From positions 4,278,001 through 4,342,000 of the forward strand of contig NC_015957.1 of the NCBI RefSeq assembly GCF_000147815.2: a stretch of DNA of 64,000 nucleotides, in the 5' to 3' direction. Of this stretch, positions 55,539 through 64,000 are shown in pieces. The position numbers and the translations under genes were made by a program. The notes under the pieces are model-generated. The model did not search any database and had not been told where the DNA came from. It worked only from the letters and a program-made list of their open reading frames with translations. Source of the stretch: Streptomyces violaceusniger Tu 4113. GTDB taxonomy: Bacteria; Actinomycetota; Actinomycetes; Streptomycetales; Streptomycetaceae. Position 1 is the first letter of the stretch. Each line of letters starts with the position of its first letter.

Positions 55539-57878
55539 GTGCTTACTTCGCACCACCCACGATCACCCGAATACCAGCAACCCGGGCCCGCCGCTCGCGG
55601 CGATGTGGCGGGACCGAGCGGGCATGTGCTGGCGGTCGGCACACCGGGCCCCAGACTCGATCAGCTGACTCGGACACTCGTCTCGACCGGGCATGAGGTG
55701 AGCCATGCGGAGCCCGGCGACGTCAGCCGTCAGATGCGGCAATCCCCTCCGGACGCGATCGTCGCCCTGGACGACGCCCACGACGGGCTGGACCTGATAC
55801 GCGAGGTCCGCGCCGTGCCCGCGGGACGGGCGCTTCCCCTGCTCATGGTCACCTCCGACCCCGGCCCCGTGGGCGTCGCCGACATGCTGCGCGGCGGCGC
55901 CGACGACTGCCTGTCGGACAGCTCCGACCCCGTCGAGCTCGCCGCCCGGATCGAGGCCAAGCTGCGCCGGGTCCCGGTCCCCGTCGAGAATCTGCTGCTC
56001 GACCCGCGCACCGGTCTGTACTCCCAGCCCCACTTCCTGGGCGAACTCGACCGGGAACTCAAGCGGGTCGACGACAGCCGCGTCGGTGGTGTCGTCGCCA
56101 TGGTCGGCGTCGCCGAGATAGCCGCCCTCGAAGCCCGGCTGGGGCCGCGGGTGCGCCGTGAGGTCGCCGAACGTCTGGCCGGAGTGGCGGAGAAGCTGGG
56201 CGGCGTCTGCGACCGGCTCGGCTGGGACGATGACGGCCACCTGCTGATGCTGATGCCCGGTGTGGACGAGGACACCGCGCGCGGCGAACTGCAGAAGTTC
56301 GCCAACGCCGTGGCCGGGACCCGCTTCGTGGTCGCCGATGAGAACGTACGGCTGACCCCGGCGATCGGATGGACCCCGCTGGCCGACTGCCCGGACCGCG
56401 CCCAGGCCGTCGCCAACTCGCGCAACGCGGTCGAGGAATCGATCCGCCACCGGGATCTGCGGCCGGTCAAGTACGCGGCGTGGATGCGCGGCAACCAGCG
56501 CCGCCGTCGCCGTCCGCTGGCCACCGCGCTCCGCGCCCTGCTGTCGGCGCTCTCGCCCATCCTGGTGCTTCTCTTCGGCGTGGGCATCCCCTTAGTCTTC
56601 TACCAGCAGATGTACGAGCTGGGCTGGGACGTCGGCTCGGCCGCCTACTGGGTCGTGGTGTCCGGGCTGGTGCTCTCCGCCGCGATGATCGTGCTGGAGT
56701 GCCTCTTCGCGCTCGATGCCAAACCCCGGCCCGAACAGCCCGCACAGCCGTATCCGTCGGCCAGCGCCGTCATCGCCGCCTATCTGCCCAATGAGGCCGC
56801 GACCATCGTCGACACCATCGAGTCCTTTCTGCGCCTGGACTACCCCAACGAGCTGGAGATCGTGCTCGCGTACAACACGCCGCACCCCATGCCCGTCGAG
56901 GAGGCCTTGCGGGAGATGGCCCGCCGCGACCCGCGGCTGGTGCTGATGCCGGTGGCGGGCAGCACCTCCAAGGCGCAGAACGTCAACGCCGCGGTCACCC
57001 GGGTGCACGGTGAGTTCGTGGGCATCTTCGACGCCGACCACCACCCGGCGCCCGACGCCTTCCAGCACGCCTGGCACTGGCTCTCGAATGGCTACGACGT
57101 GGTCCAGGGCCACTGTGTGATCCGCAACGGCGAGAGCTCCTGGGTCTCCAAGCTGGTGGGCGTGGAGTTCGAGGCCATCTACGCCGTCAGCCACCCCGGC
57201 CGGACCCGGCTCTACACCTTCGGCGTCTTCGGCGGCTCCAACGGCTTCTGGCGCACCGATCTGCTCGCCCGGACCCGGATGCACGGCACGATGCTCACCG
57301 AGGACATCGACTCCTCGATGCGCGCCCTGCGCGAGGGCGCCCGGATCGCCACCGACCGCACGCTCATCTCGCGCGAACTGGCGCCCACCACCCTCAAGGC
57401 GCTGTGGAACCAGCGGTCGCGCTGGGCCCAGGGCTGGCTCCAGGTGTCGCTGAAGTATCTGTGGCGCGGACTGCGCTCGCCGGCCTTCACCCCCCGCCAG
57501 AAGGCGGGGCTGCTGGTGCTGCTGGGCTGGCGTGAGATCCAGCCGTGGCTGACCCTGCAGATCCTGCCCGTGCTGCTGTACTCGGCGTGGCGGGCGGGCG
57601 GAGCGGACGAGCTCGACTGGGCGGTGCCGGTCTGCCTGCTGGCCACCCTGTTCACCCTCTCCGCCGGGCTGGTCCAGGCGCTGTTCGCATGGCGGCTCGC
57701 GGTGCCCGAACTGCGCCGCCGCAGGGCGTGGTTCTGGCGGTATCTGCTGGTGTCCACCTTCTTCTACAGCCACTTCAAGAACATCGTGGCCCGTCAGTCG
57801 CTCCTCAAGGAGGTGCTGCGGGACCGCCAGTGGCGGGTCACCCCGCGGCCCGGCGAGAAGGCGGTGAAGCGGACATGA
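55539..57878 (+). CDS. membrane GT2 polysaccharide synthase with pseudo-receiver and GGDEF-like domains
   Basis: The protein has 779 residues. GTG 55539 is preferred, with AAAGGA nine nt upstream, over ATG 55440. Residues 28-145 look like a response-regulator receiver whose conserved Lys is replaced (DDCLSDSSD), so probably non-canonical. Residues 150-300 resemble a GGDEF domain whose signature reads GWDDDG near 228, so cyclase activity is unlikely. Two membrane helices (333-360 and 368-393) precede a family-2 glycosyltransferase with DADH near 498, TED near 587 and QRSRW near 625, the processive cellulose/PNAG-type signature. More helices end the chain. The start of the acyltransferase gene overlaps its stop. 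Codon 352 is TTA. Inference: a polysaccharide synthase with cytoplasmic sensory control. Confidence 0.9.
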   Translation: MLTSHHPRSPEYQQPGPAARGDVAGPSGHVLAVGTPGPRLDQLTRTLVSTGHEVSHAEPGDVSRQMRQSPPDAIVALDDAHDGLDLIREVRAVPAGRALPLLMVTSDPGPVGVADMLRGGADDCLSDSSDPVELAARIEAKLRRVPVPVENLLLDPRTGLYSQPHFLGELDRELKRVDDSRVGGVVAMVGVAEIAALEARLGPRVRREVAERLAGVAEKLGGVCDRLGWDDDGHLLMLMPGVDEDTARGELQKFANAVAGTRFVVADENVRLTPAIGWTPLADCPDRAQAVANSRNAVEESIRHRDLRPVKYAAWMRGNQRRRRRPLATALRALLSALSPILVLLFGVGIPLVFYQQMYELGWDVGSAAYWVVVSGLVLSAAMIVLECLFALDAKPRPEQPAQPYPSASAVIAAYLPNEAATIVDTIESFLRLDYPNELEIVLAYNTPHPMPVEEALREMARRDPRLVLMPVAGSTSKAQNVNAAVTRVHGEFVGIFDADHHPAPDAFQHAWHWLSNGYDVVQGHCVIRNGESSWVSKLVGVEFEAIYAVSHPGRTRLYTFGVFGGSNGFWRTDLLARTRMHGTMLTEDIDSSMRALREGARIATDRTLISRELAPTTLKALWNQRSRWAQGWLQVSLKYLWRGLRSPAFTPRQKAGLLVLLGWREIQPWLTLQILPVLLYSAWRAGGADELDWAVPVCLLATLFTLSAGLVQALFAWRLAVPELRRRRAWFWRYLLVSTFFYSHFKNIVARQSLLKEVLRDRQWRVTPRPGEKAVKRT

Positions 57879-59131
57879 GCACGGTGTCCACGACCCTCAC
57901 CACCGCGCCCGCCACCGTTCGCCGGCCGGTCAACGGCACGCCCGCCAAGGGCGCGCCCTCCCGCCACCGGAGGAACGCGGAGATCCAGGGCTTCCGGGGA
58001 ATGGCGGCGCTCCTCACGGTCGTCTTCCACGTCTGGCAGCAGTACTTCGTCTACGACCGGGACGGCGCTCACTCACCGGTGCCCAACCGGTACGCGAACG
58101 CGCTCGTGTCGCTGGAGGTCATCGACTTCTTCTTCGTCCTGTCCGCGTTTCTGCTGACGCTGTCCTACGCACGGGCGGCGATCGACGGGGGGTCGACCCG
58201 CCCCGGCCGGGTGTTCCTCTTCCGGCGGGCCATCCGGATCATCCCGCTGTACTTCCTGGCGGTCCTGTGCGTCTGGGCCACCCGCAACCCGACCCTGCCG
58301 GGCGAATGGTCCGATCTGGTGCACCATCTCACCTTCACCCAGGTCTTCGACCAGGAGCAGATCTTCTACACCATCGGCCCCACCTGGTCGTTGTCGCTGG
58401 AAATCATGTTCTATCTGGCGCTGGTGGGACTCGGCCCGCTGGCCGCCCGCGTCTGCCGTCCGCTGCGCAAGCGGGCCTCCCGGGTGGCGGTGTGCGCCGC
58501 CGGATGTGCCCTGCTGTACATCGGGCCGTTCATCTGGATCGCGGTCGCCCGCTATGTGCTGGAGATCCCGCACACCGAATGGCCGGTGTACTTCGGACCG
58601 CAGGCCCGCTTCGGCGGGTTCGCGGCGGGCATGGGCCTGGCCGTGATGATGGTCGCCCTCGGCGACCGGGGTCGGCTCCACGCGAAGGTGGCGATCCCGC
58701 TGCGGGTGGCCGCCCTCCTGGGGCTGTATCTGCTGTCCTGGTCCGGTACGGAGGCGGAGGACTTCCCCACCACCTTCTACCATCCGCTGTCCGCCCTGCT
58801 GTGGATGCTGCTGCTGTACAGCACCATCCATGTGCGGCGGCAGGGGCGGTGGCACACGTGGCTCACGGCCCGCTGGCTCACCGGCGCCGGGCTGGCCAGC
58901 TACAGCCTCTTCGTCTGGCATGAGCCGATCATGCTGGGCCTGTACAACGCCGGGCTGCTGCCCCCCGACGGACAGGCGGGCTTCCCGCTGGCCGTGGTCA
59001 TCGTGCTGGTGGTGGCGGTGGCCGCCGCCGCGGTGAGCTACTGGCTCATCGAGTATCCGGCGAGCCTGCTCGGCAAGCTCAAGGACGGCAAGGGCGGTTC
59101 ACGCGACTTCTATCCGGAGGCCGCGCGCTAA
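57875..59131 (+). CDS. membrane acyltransferase (OafA/acyltransferase 3 family)
   Basis: The protein has 418 residues; ATG 57875 overlaps the glycosyltransferase stop as ATGA. About ten membrane helices are visible. Family signatures are FRGMAALLTVVFHVW near 40-54 with the catalytic His, FFFVLSAFLL near 90-99 and the RRAIRIIPLYFL stretch. These enzymes O-acetylate (or otherwise acylate) extracellular polysaccharides using a cytoplasmic acyl donor. Coupling to the GT2 gene implies it decorates the polymer made by that protein. Confidence 0.9.
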   Translation: MSTVSTTLTTAPATVRRPVNGTPAKGAPSRHRRNAEIQGFRGMAALLTVVFHVWQQYFVYDRDGAHSPVPNRYANALVSLEVIDFFFVLSAFLLTLSYARAAIDGGSTRPGRVFLFRRAIRIIPLYFLAVLCVWATRNPTLPGEWSDLVHHLTFTQVFDQEQIFYTIGPTWSLSLEIMFYLALVGLGPLAARVCRPLRKRASRVAVCAAGCALLYIGPFIWIAVARYVLEIPHTEWPVYFGPQARFGGFAAGMGLAVMMVALGDRGRLHAKVAIPLRVAALLGLYLLSWSGTEAEDFPTTFYHPLSALLWMLLLYSTIHVRRQGRWHTWLTARWLTGAGLASYSLFVWHEPIMLGLYNAGLLPPDGQAGFPLAVVIVLVVAVAAAAVSYWLIEYPASLLGKLKDGKGGSRDFYPEAAR

Positions 59132-59146
59132 CCATGGACAAACGTT

Positions 59147-59176
59147 CCCCGGTGTACGGGTGGCCGTACACCGGGG
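59147..59176. terminator. terminator of the polysaccharide operon
   Basis: A perfect 13-bp stem (59147-59159 and 59164-59176) with a 4-nt loop starts 15 nt after the acyltransferase stop. Confidence 0.88.
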
Positions 59177-59181
59177 GGTCG

Positions 59182-59217
59182 TGGTTATCATCTGGCTCAT
59201 TCTTTACTCTGTAATAC
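59182..59217 (+). promoter_or_regulatory. A/T-rich promoter-like region before the Thr/Pro-rich gene
   Basis: An A/T-rich stretch, unusual in this window, contains TATCAT (59186-59191) and TAATAC (59212-59217), 86 nt before the next start. It probably holds the promoter; spacing to a -35 box is not ideal. Confidence 0.35.
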
Positions 59218-59302
59218 GTGTGCGTCGGACATCGGTTCCTCTCGGAACCGGGCCTTCCGGTGCACTGCACCCAACCCATGTCATAACGGGGAGACCAGCG
59301 AA

Positions 59303-59902
59303 ATGGGTCGACACAGCCGACCGACCGCCGCTCAGCAGGCGCGTACCACGACGCTCAAGGCGGCTACCGCCCTCGGAGTGGCCGGAACCATAGCCTTCGG
59401 CCTCCACTCGACGGCCGGCGGTGACAAGTCCGTGCAGGCCCGCTCCGATGTGAACACACAGCAGGAGCGGGCGCCGCACATCGATCCCGCCGTCGACCAC
59501 TCGCCCTCGCAGAGCCATGTCTCGCCCAGCGAGTCCACGAAGCCGAAGCTGATCTCCGACGACACGGACGCCGCCACTCCCGGTGGCGGGGCGACGGACC
59601 GGGGCGCCGGCGCGCAGCGGCCCACCACCCCGGCCACCCCCGACGCGGCCCCCTCCAAGGCCCCGACCACCCACGCGGCCCCCACCCCGGCGCAGCGGGA
59701 CGACCAGGTCCCCTCGAAGCCCTCCTCGCCGAGCGAGACGACCCCGAGCGCCGATCCGACCACCCCCTCACAGCAGCCCAGCCAGCCGCCGCAGTCCACC
59801 CCCGGCGGGGGCGGTCACCACGGCAAGGGTCTGGTGGGCGGTCTGGTGGACGGTGTCGGGGACACGCTCGACGGTGTGCTCGGCGGTGTGCTCGGCGGCT
59901 GA
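59303..59902 (+). CDS. Thr/Pro/Ser-rich secreted or membrane-anchored protein
   Basis: The protein has 199 residues from ATG 59303, nine nt after GGGGAG. A basic N-terminus and a short hydrophobic segment (about 18-38, LKAATALGVAGTIAFGLHS) suggest export or anchoring. The rest is low-complexity Thr/Pro/Ser/Asp-rich sequence, and a Gly/Val/Leu-rich tail (about 175-199, GLVGGLVDGVGDTLDGVLGG) ends it. No domain is recognised. It converges on the GH25 gene with only 11 nt between stops. A cell-wall or spore-surface role is possible but not supported by homology seen here. Confidence 0.75.
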   Translation: MGRHSRPTAAQQARTTTLKAATALGVAGTIAFGLHSTAGGDKSVQARSDVNTQQERAPHIDPAVDHSPSQSHVSPSESTKPKLISDDTDAATPGGGATDRGAGAQRPTTPATPDAAPSKAPTTHAAPTPAQRDDQVPSKPSSPSETTPSADPTTPSQQPSQPPQSTPGGGGHHGKGLVGGLVDGVGDTLDGVLGGVLGG

Positions 59903-59913
59903 GCGCCGCCGCC

Positions 59914-60810
59914 TCACCCCGTGGCCAGCGCCTTGAGGCCCGCCAGGCCTCCGTTGAACCTGTTGTGGTCGCCCACCAGCGGCCCGGTGGAGGTGTACTG
60001 CCACAGGGTGTGGGTCTCCCAGCCGGCCGGCAGGTCCCCGGGGGTGGCGGCATACCGCGCCAGCCACAGGGGGTTCCGCTCGGCGAAGGCGGCGCTGTTA
60101 CCGGTGCACGTCTTCCACCAGCCGGTGGCCGTATAGATCACCGGCTGGCGTCCGGTGCGCTCCTTGACCCGCGCCGTGAAGTCGCCGATCCAGTCCACGA
60201 TCTGGGACGCGGTCAGGCCGAAGCAGGTTGCTCCGTACGGGTTGTACTCGAGGTCCAGGACGGGCGGCAGCGTCTTGCCGTCGTCCGACCAGTCGCCTCC
60301 GTTGCTCACGAAGAAGTCGGCTTGGCGGGTGCCGCTGGAACGATCCGGCAGGGCGAAGTGGTAGGCGCCGCGGATCATGCCCTGCTGGAAGGAGCCGTTG
60401 TACTGCGCGGAGAACGAGGGGTTCTTGTAGGTCGTGCTCTCGGTGGCCTTCACATAGGCGAATCGGACGTTGTCGTCCCACAGGGCCGCCCAGTCGACCG
60501 AACCCTGATGGTCGCTGACGTCCACACCCTCCACGGTGGCCGCTCTGGTGGCCCTGAGTGAGGCGCCGGGGCCGGCCTTCTCGTGGCGGGCGATCGTCGA
60601 GCCCATCCAGTCCCGCTCGGGGTGCGGGACGGACGATACGGGGGCCGGGTCGGTACCGGCGTCGTGGTCGGGGTCGGTCGTCGAGGCCGTGGCCGGGACG
60701 AGGGTGGCGAGGACGGCGGCGGTGACCGCCGCCCCCAGTGCGCCGATGGCGTGCGGCGAGCGCAGACGTGAAGGCGCCCGGTGGGCGCCCTTACCGGATT
60801 TCAGGGACAT
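59914..60810 (-). CDS. secreted GH25 lysozyme (N-acetylmuramidase)
   Basis: The protein has 298 residues from ATG 60810 with GGAGGA four nt upstream. A signal peptide (about 20-43, ending in TAS) and an 45-residue linker precede the GH25 domain (about 93-295). Catalytic-site motifs GVDVSDHQG (Asp97) and VLDLEYN (Asp186, Glu188) are intact, as is the VKATESTTY strand. It cleaves the muramic acid-glucosamine bond of peptidoglycan outside the cell. No cell-wall-binding repeat is attached. It appears monocistronic. Confidence 0.93.
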   Translation of the reverse strand: MSLKSGKGAHRAPSRLRSPHAIGALGAAVTAAVLATLVPATASTTDPDHDAGTDPAPVSSVPHPERDWMGSTIARHEKAGPGASLRATRAATVEGVDVSDHQGSVDWAALWDDNVRFAYVKATESTTYKNPSFSAQYNGSFQQGMIRGAYHFALPDRSSGTRQADFFVSNGGDWSDDGKTLPPVLDLEYNPYGATCFGLTASQIVDWIGDFTARVKERTGRQPVIYTATGWWKTCTGNSAAFAERNPLWLARYAATPGDLPAGWETHTLWQYTSTGPLVGDHNRFNGGLAGLKALATG

Positions 60811-60892
60811 CTGTTCCTCCGATCCGTTCCGCATCGACGGTATGCGCGCCGAACGAAGATCGTGAAGCGGAACGGGAAATTCCGTCCCTCCG

Positions 60893-61540
60893 TCAGCGGT
60901 CCCGTGCCACCTCGCCGACGGGCCCCGATGGCACGCCGTAGCCCGCCACCAGCGCCCGCGCGGCCTGGGTCGCACGGATGGCGACCCCCTCGACCACGTC
61001 ATCCGGATCGCCGAACTTCCCTTCCAGCAATTGGGCGACATACCCCCGGGCGAGTGCATGCAAAGCGTCGAGCAGCGCCACGGCCGTCGCCGGGCCCTCG
61101 CCCGGAGCGATCACCTCGAAGGCGCTCGGCAACAGCAGATCGACGAACTCCCTGGTGCTGTCCCGCAGCTCCGGATGGGTGGCCCGCAACCCCGGGGCGA
61201 ACAGGATGTCCAGCCCGCCCCGGTAGCGGGCGGCCGCGCGCACGAAGCTGCCCGCCACCGTCGCCAGCCGCTCCTGAGCGGAGCCGGTCTCGGCCGCGGT
61301 CTCCAGATAGATGGCCCGCAGCCGCCGCGCGACCTCCAGCGCGGCGGCCGCGAGCAGCGCGTCCCGGTCGGCGAAGTGGCGGTACGGGGCACCGGGGCTG
61401 ACACAGGTGCGGCGCGCGGCCTCCGCGACGGAGAAGCCGCGCACCCCGACCTCGTCGATGATCTCCAGGGTCGCCTCCACCAGCGCGGCGGCCAGGTCGC
61501 CGTGGTGGTAGGTGGCGCGTCCCTTCGCGGTGGGTGCCAT
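60893..61540 (-). CDS. TetR-family repressor
   Basis: The protein has 215 residues from ATG 61540, ten nt after the molybdenum hydroxylase gene and on the same strand. The N-terminal helix-turn-helix is clear (LVEATLEIIDEVGVRGFSV, then RTCVSPGAPYRHFADRDALL at about 35-55). The C-terminal helical domain (60-205) has the form common to TetR_C_33-like regulators. Being the last gene of the hydroxylase operon, it is likely to control that operon in response to a substrate or product. No operator can be placed, since the operon start is outside the window. Confidence 0.9.
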   Translation of the reverse strand: MAPTAKGRATYHHGDLAAALVEATLEIIDEVGVRGFSVAEAARRTCVSPGAPYRHFADRDALLAAAALEVARRLRAIYLETAAETGSAQERLATVAGSFVRAAARYRGGLDILFAPGLRATHPELRDSTREFVDLLLPSAFEVIAPGEGPATAVALLDALHALARGYVAQLLEGKFGDPDDVVEGVAIRATQAARALVAGYGVPSGPVGEVARDR

Positions 61541-61550
61541 TCGGGTGACC

Positions 61551-63713
61551 CTACCCGACCCGATGCTCCGGCCCGCCCGCCCCTGGCCTGCGCTTTTCGG
61601 CGGACCTGGCCGCCCGCAGCGCCTCCCGCGAGCGCTCGATGCGGATCGGCAGATCCCGCACCCGCTCCCCGGTCGCATGGTGGAAGGCGCTGCCGATGGC
61701 CGCCGCCGCGCCCACGATGCCCAGTTCGCCGATGCCCTTGGCACCCACCGGGTTGGAGGTGTTGTCGGTCTCCTCCAGGCACACCACGTCCAGCCGCGGG
61801 ACATCGGCGTGGGCGGCGATGTGATAGCCCGCGAAGTCATGGTTGGCGAAGTCACCGAAGACCGGATCGACCTCGCCGATCTCCAGCAGCGCCATCGACA
61901 GACCCATCGTCATGGCTCCCAGGAACTGCGAGCGCGCGGTGTGCGGATTGACGATCCGCCCGGCCGCGAACACGCCCAGCATCCGGTCCACCCGGATCTC
62001 ACCGGTGTCGGCGTCCACCCGCACCTGGGCGAACTGCGCCCCGAAGGTGTGCCGCGACAGATCCGCCCGCTGCCCCAGGTCCTCGGTGGTGTCGGCCACC
62101 ACCTCGAGACCGCCGTCCGGGACCACACCCCCGTAGACGTCCAGCTCCTTGAGCAGCGCACGGCACGCCTTGTCCACCGCCCAGCCCCAGGAGGCGGTGC
62201 CCAGCGAACCGCCCGCGAACGGCGCCATGCCCAGCGACGCGCGGCCGATCTCCAGCCGCAGCCGCGACACCGGAATGCCCAGCGCGTCCGCCGCCACCTG
62301 GGTGAGGGCGGTGCGGGCGCCCGTGCCGAGGTCGGCCGCGCCGATGCGCACCCGGTACGTCCCGTCCTCCTCGGCGCGCGCCACCGCGGAGGAGGGGAAG
62401 GTGTAGTCCGGGTGGTGCGAGGCGGCCACACCGGTGCCGACCAGCCAGCGTCCCTCGCGCCGGATCCCCGGCGTCGGATCGCGGTGCTCCCAGTCGAAGC
62501 GCGCCGCGCCCTCGCGCAGGCAGGCGACCAGGTTGCGGCTGCTGAACGGCTTTCCGCTCTCCGGGTCGTTCTCCGGCTCGTTGCGGATCCGCAGCTCGAT
62601 CGGGTCCATGCCCAGCGCCTCGGCCAGTTCGTCGACGGCCGACTCCAGCGCGAACATCCCCGGCGTGTGGCCGGGCGCGCGGAACCAGGCGGGCGTCATC
62701 ACATCCAGTGGCGCCACCTTCACCGTCGTACGGGCGTTGGGCGCCGCGTACATCATCCGCGTCGAGGACACCGTCTGGTCGGCGAACGGCACCAGGGCCG
62801 AGCGCTGCTGCACCGAGTCGTGCTGGATCACCGTCAGCCGGCCGTCGCGCCCGGCCCCCAGCCGCACCCGCTGGATCGTGGGGGAGCGGTAGGGGATCAG
62901 CTGGAACATCTGCTGCCGGGTCAGGGCGATCTTCACTGGCCGTCCAAGGGCCCGTGCGGCCAGCGCCGCCAGCACCGTCGGCGAGCGCGGAATGCCCTTG
63001 GACCCGAAGCCACCCCCGATGTATTCGGCGACGACCTCGACCGCACTCAGCTCGATCCCGAACAGCGCGGACAGCAGCTGCGCGCTCATGTACGGGCCCT
63101 GGTCGGAGTTGAACAGCGTCAGCCGGTCCTCGTCCCACACCGCGATCGTGGCATGCGGCTCCATCGGGCTCACATGCTCGACCGGGGTGGTGTACGTGTT
63201 GTCCACCCGCACCGGAGCGGCGGCCCACGCCGCGTCGGCGTCACCGCGCTCGACCAGGCCAGGGCTGCCGTCGGTCACCGTTTCGGCGATCTCCAGCCGC
63301 TCGTCGTCGGCGCGCAGCACCACATCGTGCGGCTCCCGCTCATAGCTCACCCGGACCGCCGCCGCACCCTCGCGCGCCGACTCCAGTGAGGTGGCCACCA
63401 CGGCGGCCACGATCTGGCCGTGGTAGGCCACCTGAGGGGACTGCAGCACGAAGAGGTCCGCGCTCGCCTGTGCCTCGGCGTTCAGCCGCGGGGCGTTGGT
63501 GTGGTCGAGCACCGTCAGCACACCGGGCAGGGCCAGTGCCGGGGCGGGGTCCACCTCCGTCACCCGGCCGTGGGCGACGGAGGCCTGCACCGGCCATACG
63601 TAGCTGACGCCCTGAGTGGGGTACTCATAGGCGTAGCGCGCCGCGCCGGTCACCTTGTCCAGGCCGTCGACCCGGGTCATCGGGGCGCCGACGCATCGCT
63701 CGACGGTGGTCAT
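61551..63713 (-). CDS. molybdopterin-binding subunit of a xanthine dehydrogenase-family enzyme
   Basis: The protein has 720 residues; ATG 63713 overlaps the flavin-subunit stop (ATGA). The two-part molybdopterin domain is visible: the N-terminal a/b hammerhead region (RVDGLDKVTGAARYAYE), GGGFGSKG near 240, RAPGHTPG near 345 and the active-site Glu in KGIGELG near 670. This family hydroxylates aromatic or heterocyclic substrates, or aldehydes, using water and passes electrons through 2Fe-2S and FAD subunits. The exact substrate is not predictable. The iron-sulfur subunit should lie upstream, beyond the right edge. Confidence 0.93.
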   Translation of the reverse strand: MTTVERCVGAPMTRVDGLDKVTGAARYAYEYPTQGVSYVWPVQASVAHGRVTEVDPAPALALPGVLTVLDHTNAPRLNAEAQASADLFVLQSPQVAYHGQIVAAVVATSLESAREGAAAVRVSYEREPHDVVLRADDERLEIAETVTDGSPGLVERGDADAAWAAAPVRVDNTYTTPVEHVSPMEPHATIAVWDEDRLTLFNSDQGPYMSAQLLSALFGIELSAVEVVAEYIGGGFGSKGIPRSPTVLAALAARALGRPVKIALTRQQMFQLIPYRSPTIQRVRLGAGRDGRLTVIQHDSVQQRSALVPFADQTVSSTRMMYAAPNARTTVKVAPLDVMTPAWFRAPGHTPGMFALESAVDELAEALGMDPIELRIRNEPENDPESGKPFSSRNLVACLREGAARFDWEHRDPTPGIRREGRWLVGTGVAASHHPDYTFPSSAVARAEEDGTYRVRIGAADLGTGARTALTQVAADALGIPVSRLRLEIGRASLGMAPFAGGSLGTASWGWAVDKACRALLKELDVYGGVVPDGGLEVVADTTEDLGQRADLSRHTFGAQFAQVRVDADTGEIRVDRMLGVFAAGRIVNPHTARSQFLGAMTMGLSMALLEIGEVDPVFGDFANHDFAGYHIAAHADVPRLDVVCLEETDNTSNPVGAKGIGELGIVGAAAAIGSAFHHATGERVRDLPIRIERSREALRAARSAEKRRPGAGGPEHRVG

Positions 63714-64000
63714 GCGCGATCCTTCCTCGCGACGAGGTCGCGGACACCCGCGACGATCAGATCAATGGCCAGGTCGACCTTGAAGGCGTTGTCCGGCAGC
63801 GGCCGCGCCTCGGCCAGCTCGGCCCGGGCCGCCTCCCGCAGCGTCTCCTCGTCCGGCCGGCCGCCGCGCAGCCGCTCCTCGGCGATCCGGGCCCGCCACG
63901 GCCGGGGCGCCACCCCGCCCAGCGCGATCCGTACGTCCTGGAGCGAGCCGTCCTCGGCCACGGACACCGCGGTGGCGGCGCTCACCAGCGCGAAGGCGTA
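63710..64000 (-). CDS. FAD-binding subunit of the xanthine dehydrogenase-family enzyme, C-terminal part
   Basis: 97 codons are visible; the frame is open to the right edge. The start of the visible part, YAFALVSAATAVSV, and the following VRIALGGVAPRPWRA are the C-terminal domain of CO dehydrogenase-type flavoprotein subunits. The helical end (VDLAIDLIVAGVRDLVA) is complete. Its stop overlaps the molybdopterin subunit start, giving coupled translation. The FAD-binding N-terminal part lies outside. Confidence 0.88.
   Translation of the reverse strand, partial: YAFALVSAATAVSVAEDGSLQDVRIALGGVAPRPWRARIAEERLRGGRPDEETLREAARAELAEARPLPDNAFKVDLAIDLIVAGVRDLVARKDRA

Noticed and set aside
1..64000. CRISPR arrays, tRNA, rRNA, insertion sequences
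   Set aside because: No regularly spaced short repeats, cloverleaf sequences, rRNA cores, transposase frames or terminal inverted repeats were seen.

Overview
The window is very GC-rich, its coding regions have a strong G/C third-position bias, GTG and TTG starts are common, and TTA codons are rare. Together with multimodular type I polyketide synthases, DUF6153/DUF305, BlaI/M56 and TerD genes, this points to Streptomyces or a close relative. No rRNA, tRNA, CRISPR array or insertion sequence was found.

Positions 1-36587 hold one end of a polyketide gene cluster. From a probable head at 36587, nine minus-strand genes run to 2121 with gaps from -4 to 106 nt: a secreted DUF1579-like protein, PKS A (three KS-AT-KR-ACP modules), PKS B (KS-AT-DH-ER-KR-ACP), PKS C (KS-AT-DH-KR-ACP), two SnoaL-fold epoxide hydrolases of the MonBII/MonBI type, a MonCI/Lsd18-type flavin epoxidase, a degenerate module (PKS D) and a discrete ACP. 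PKS D keeps an intact ketosynthase but has lost the AT nucleophile, about half of the AT and the KR nucleotide and catalytic motifs. It is best read as a transfer ketosynthase that moves the finished chain from PKS C to the stand-alone ACP, where epoxidation and ring opening would follow. A P450 (767-2026) converges on this operon, and an alpha/beta hydrolase cut by the left edge is a candidate release enzyme. PKS A accepts a chain through an N-terminal docking helix and there is no loading module, so the rest of the assembly line lies outside, probably to the left. Motif-based prediction gives a chain end of 2,4-dimethyl-2-enoyl followed by hydroxyls at C7, C9 and C11, an unusual partner for polyether-type epoxide chemistry.

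Positions 36853-64000 are mostly ordinary chromosomal genes: a degenerate M28 peptidase homologue, a secreted M6 metalloprotease, an acyl-CoA synthetase, an ArsC-like protein, a small conserved protein, a YflT-type stress protein, a DUF6153-DUF305 pair facing a BlaI-M56 pair, TerD, a von Willebrand factor A pair, an extracellular hydrolase fused to an ABC ATPase with its permease, a flavin monooxygenase, a polysaccharide operon (pseudo-receiver/GGDEF-like/GT2 fusion plus acyltransferase), a Thr/Pro-rich protein, a GH25 lysozyme, and a molybdenum hydroxylase operon followed by its TetR-type regulator.

Regulatory hints: TTA (bldA-dependent) codons occur in the epoxidase, the M6 protease and the glycosyltransferase. 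A shared TACTAACGG element lies upstream of DUF6153 and of BlaI. Perfect hairpins separate most convergent gene pairs. Near-identical DNA blocks between PKS modules show recent gene conversion.
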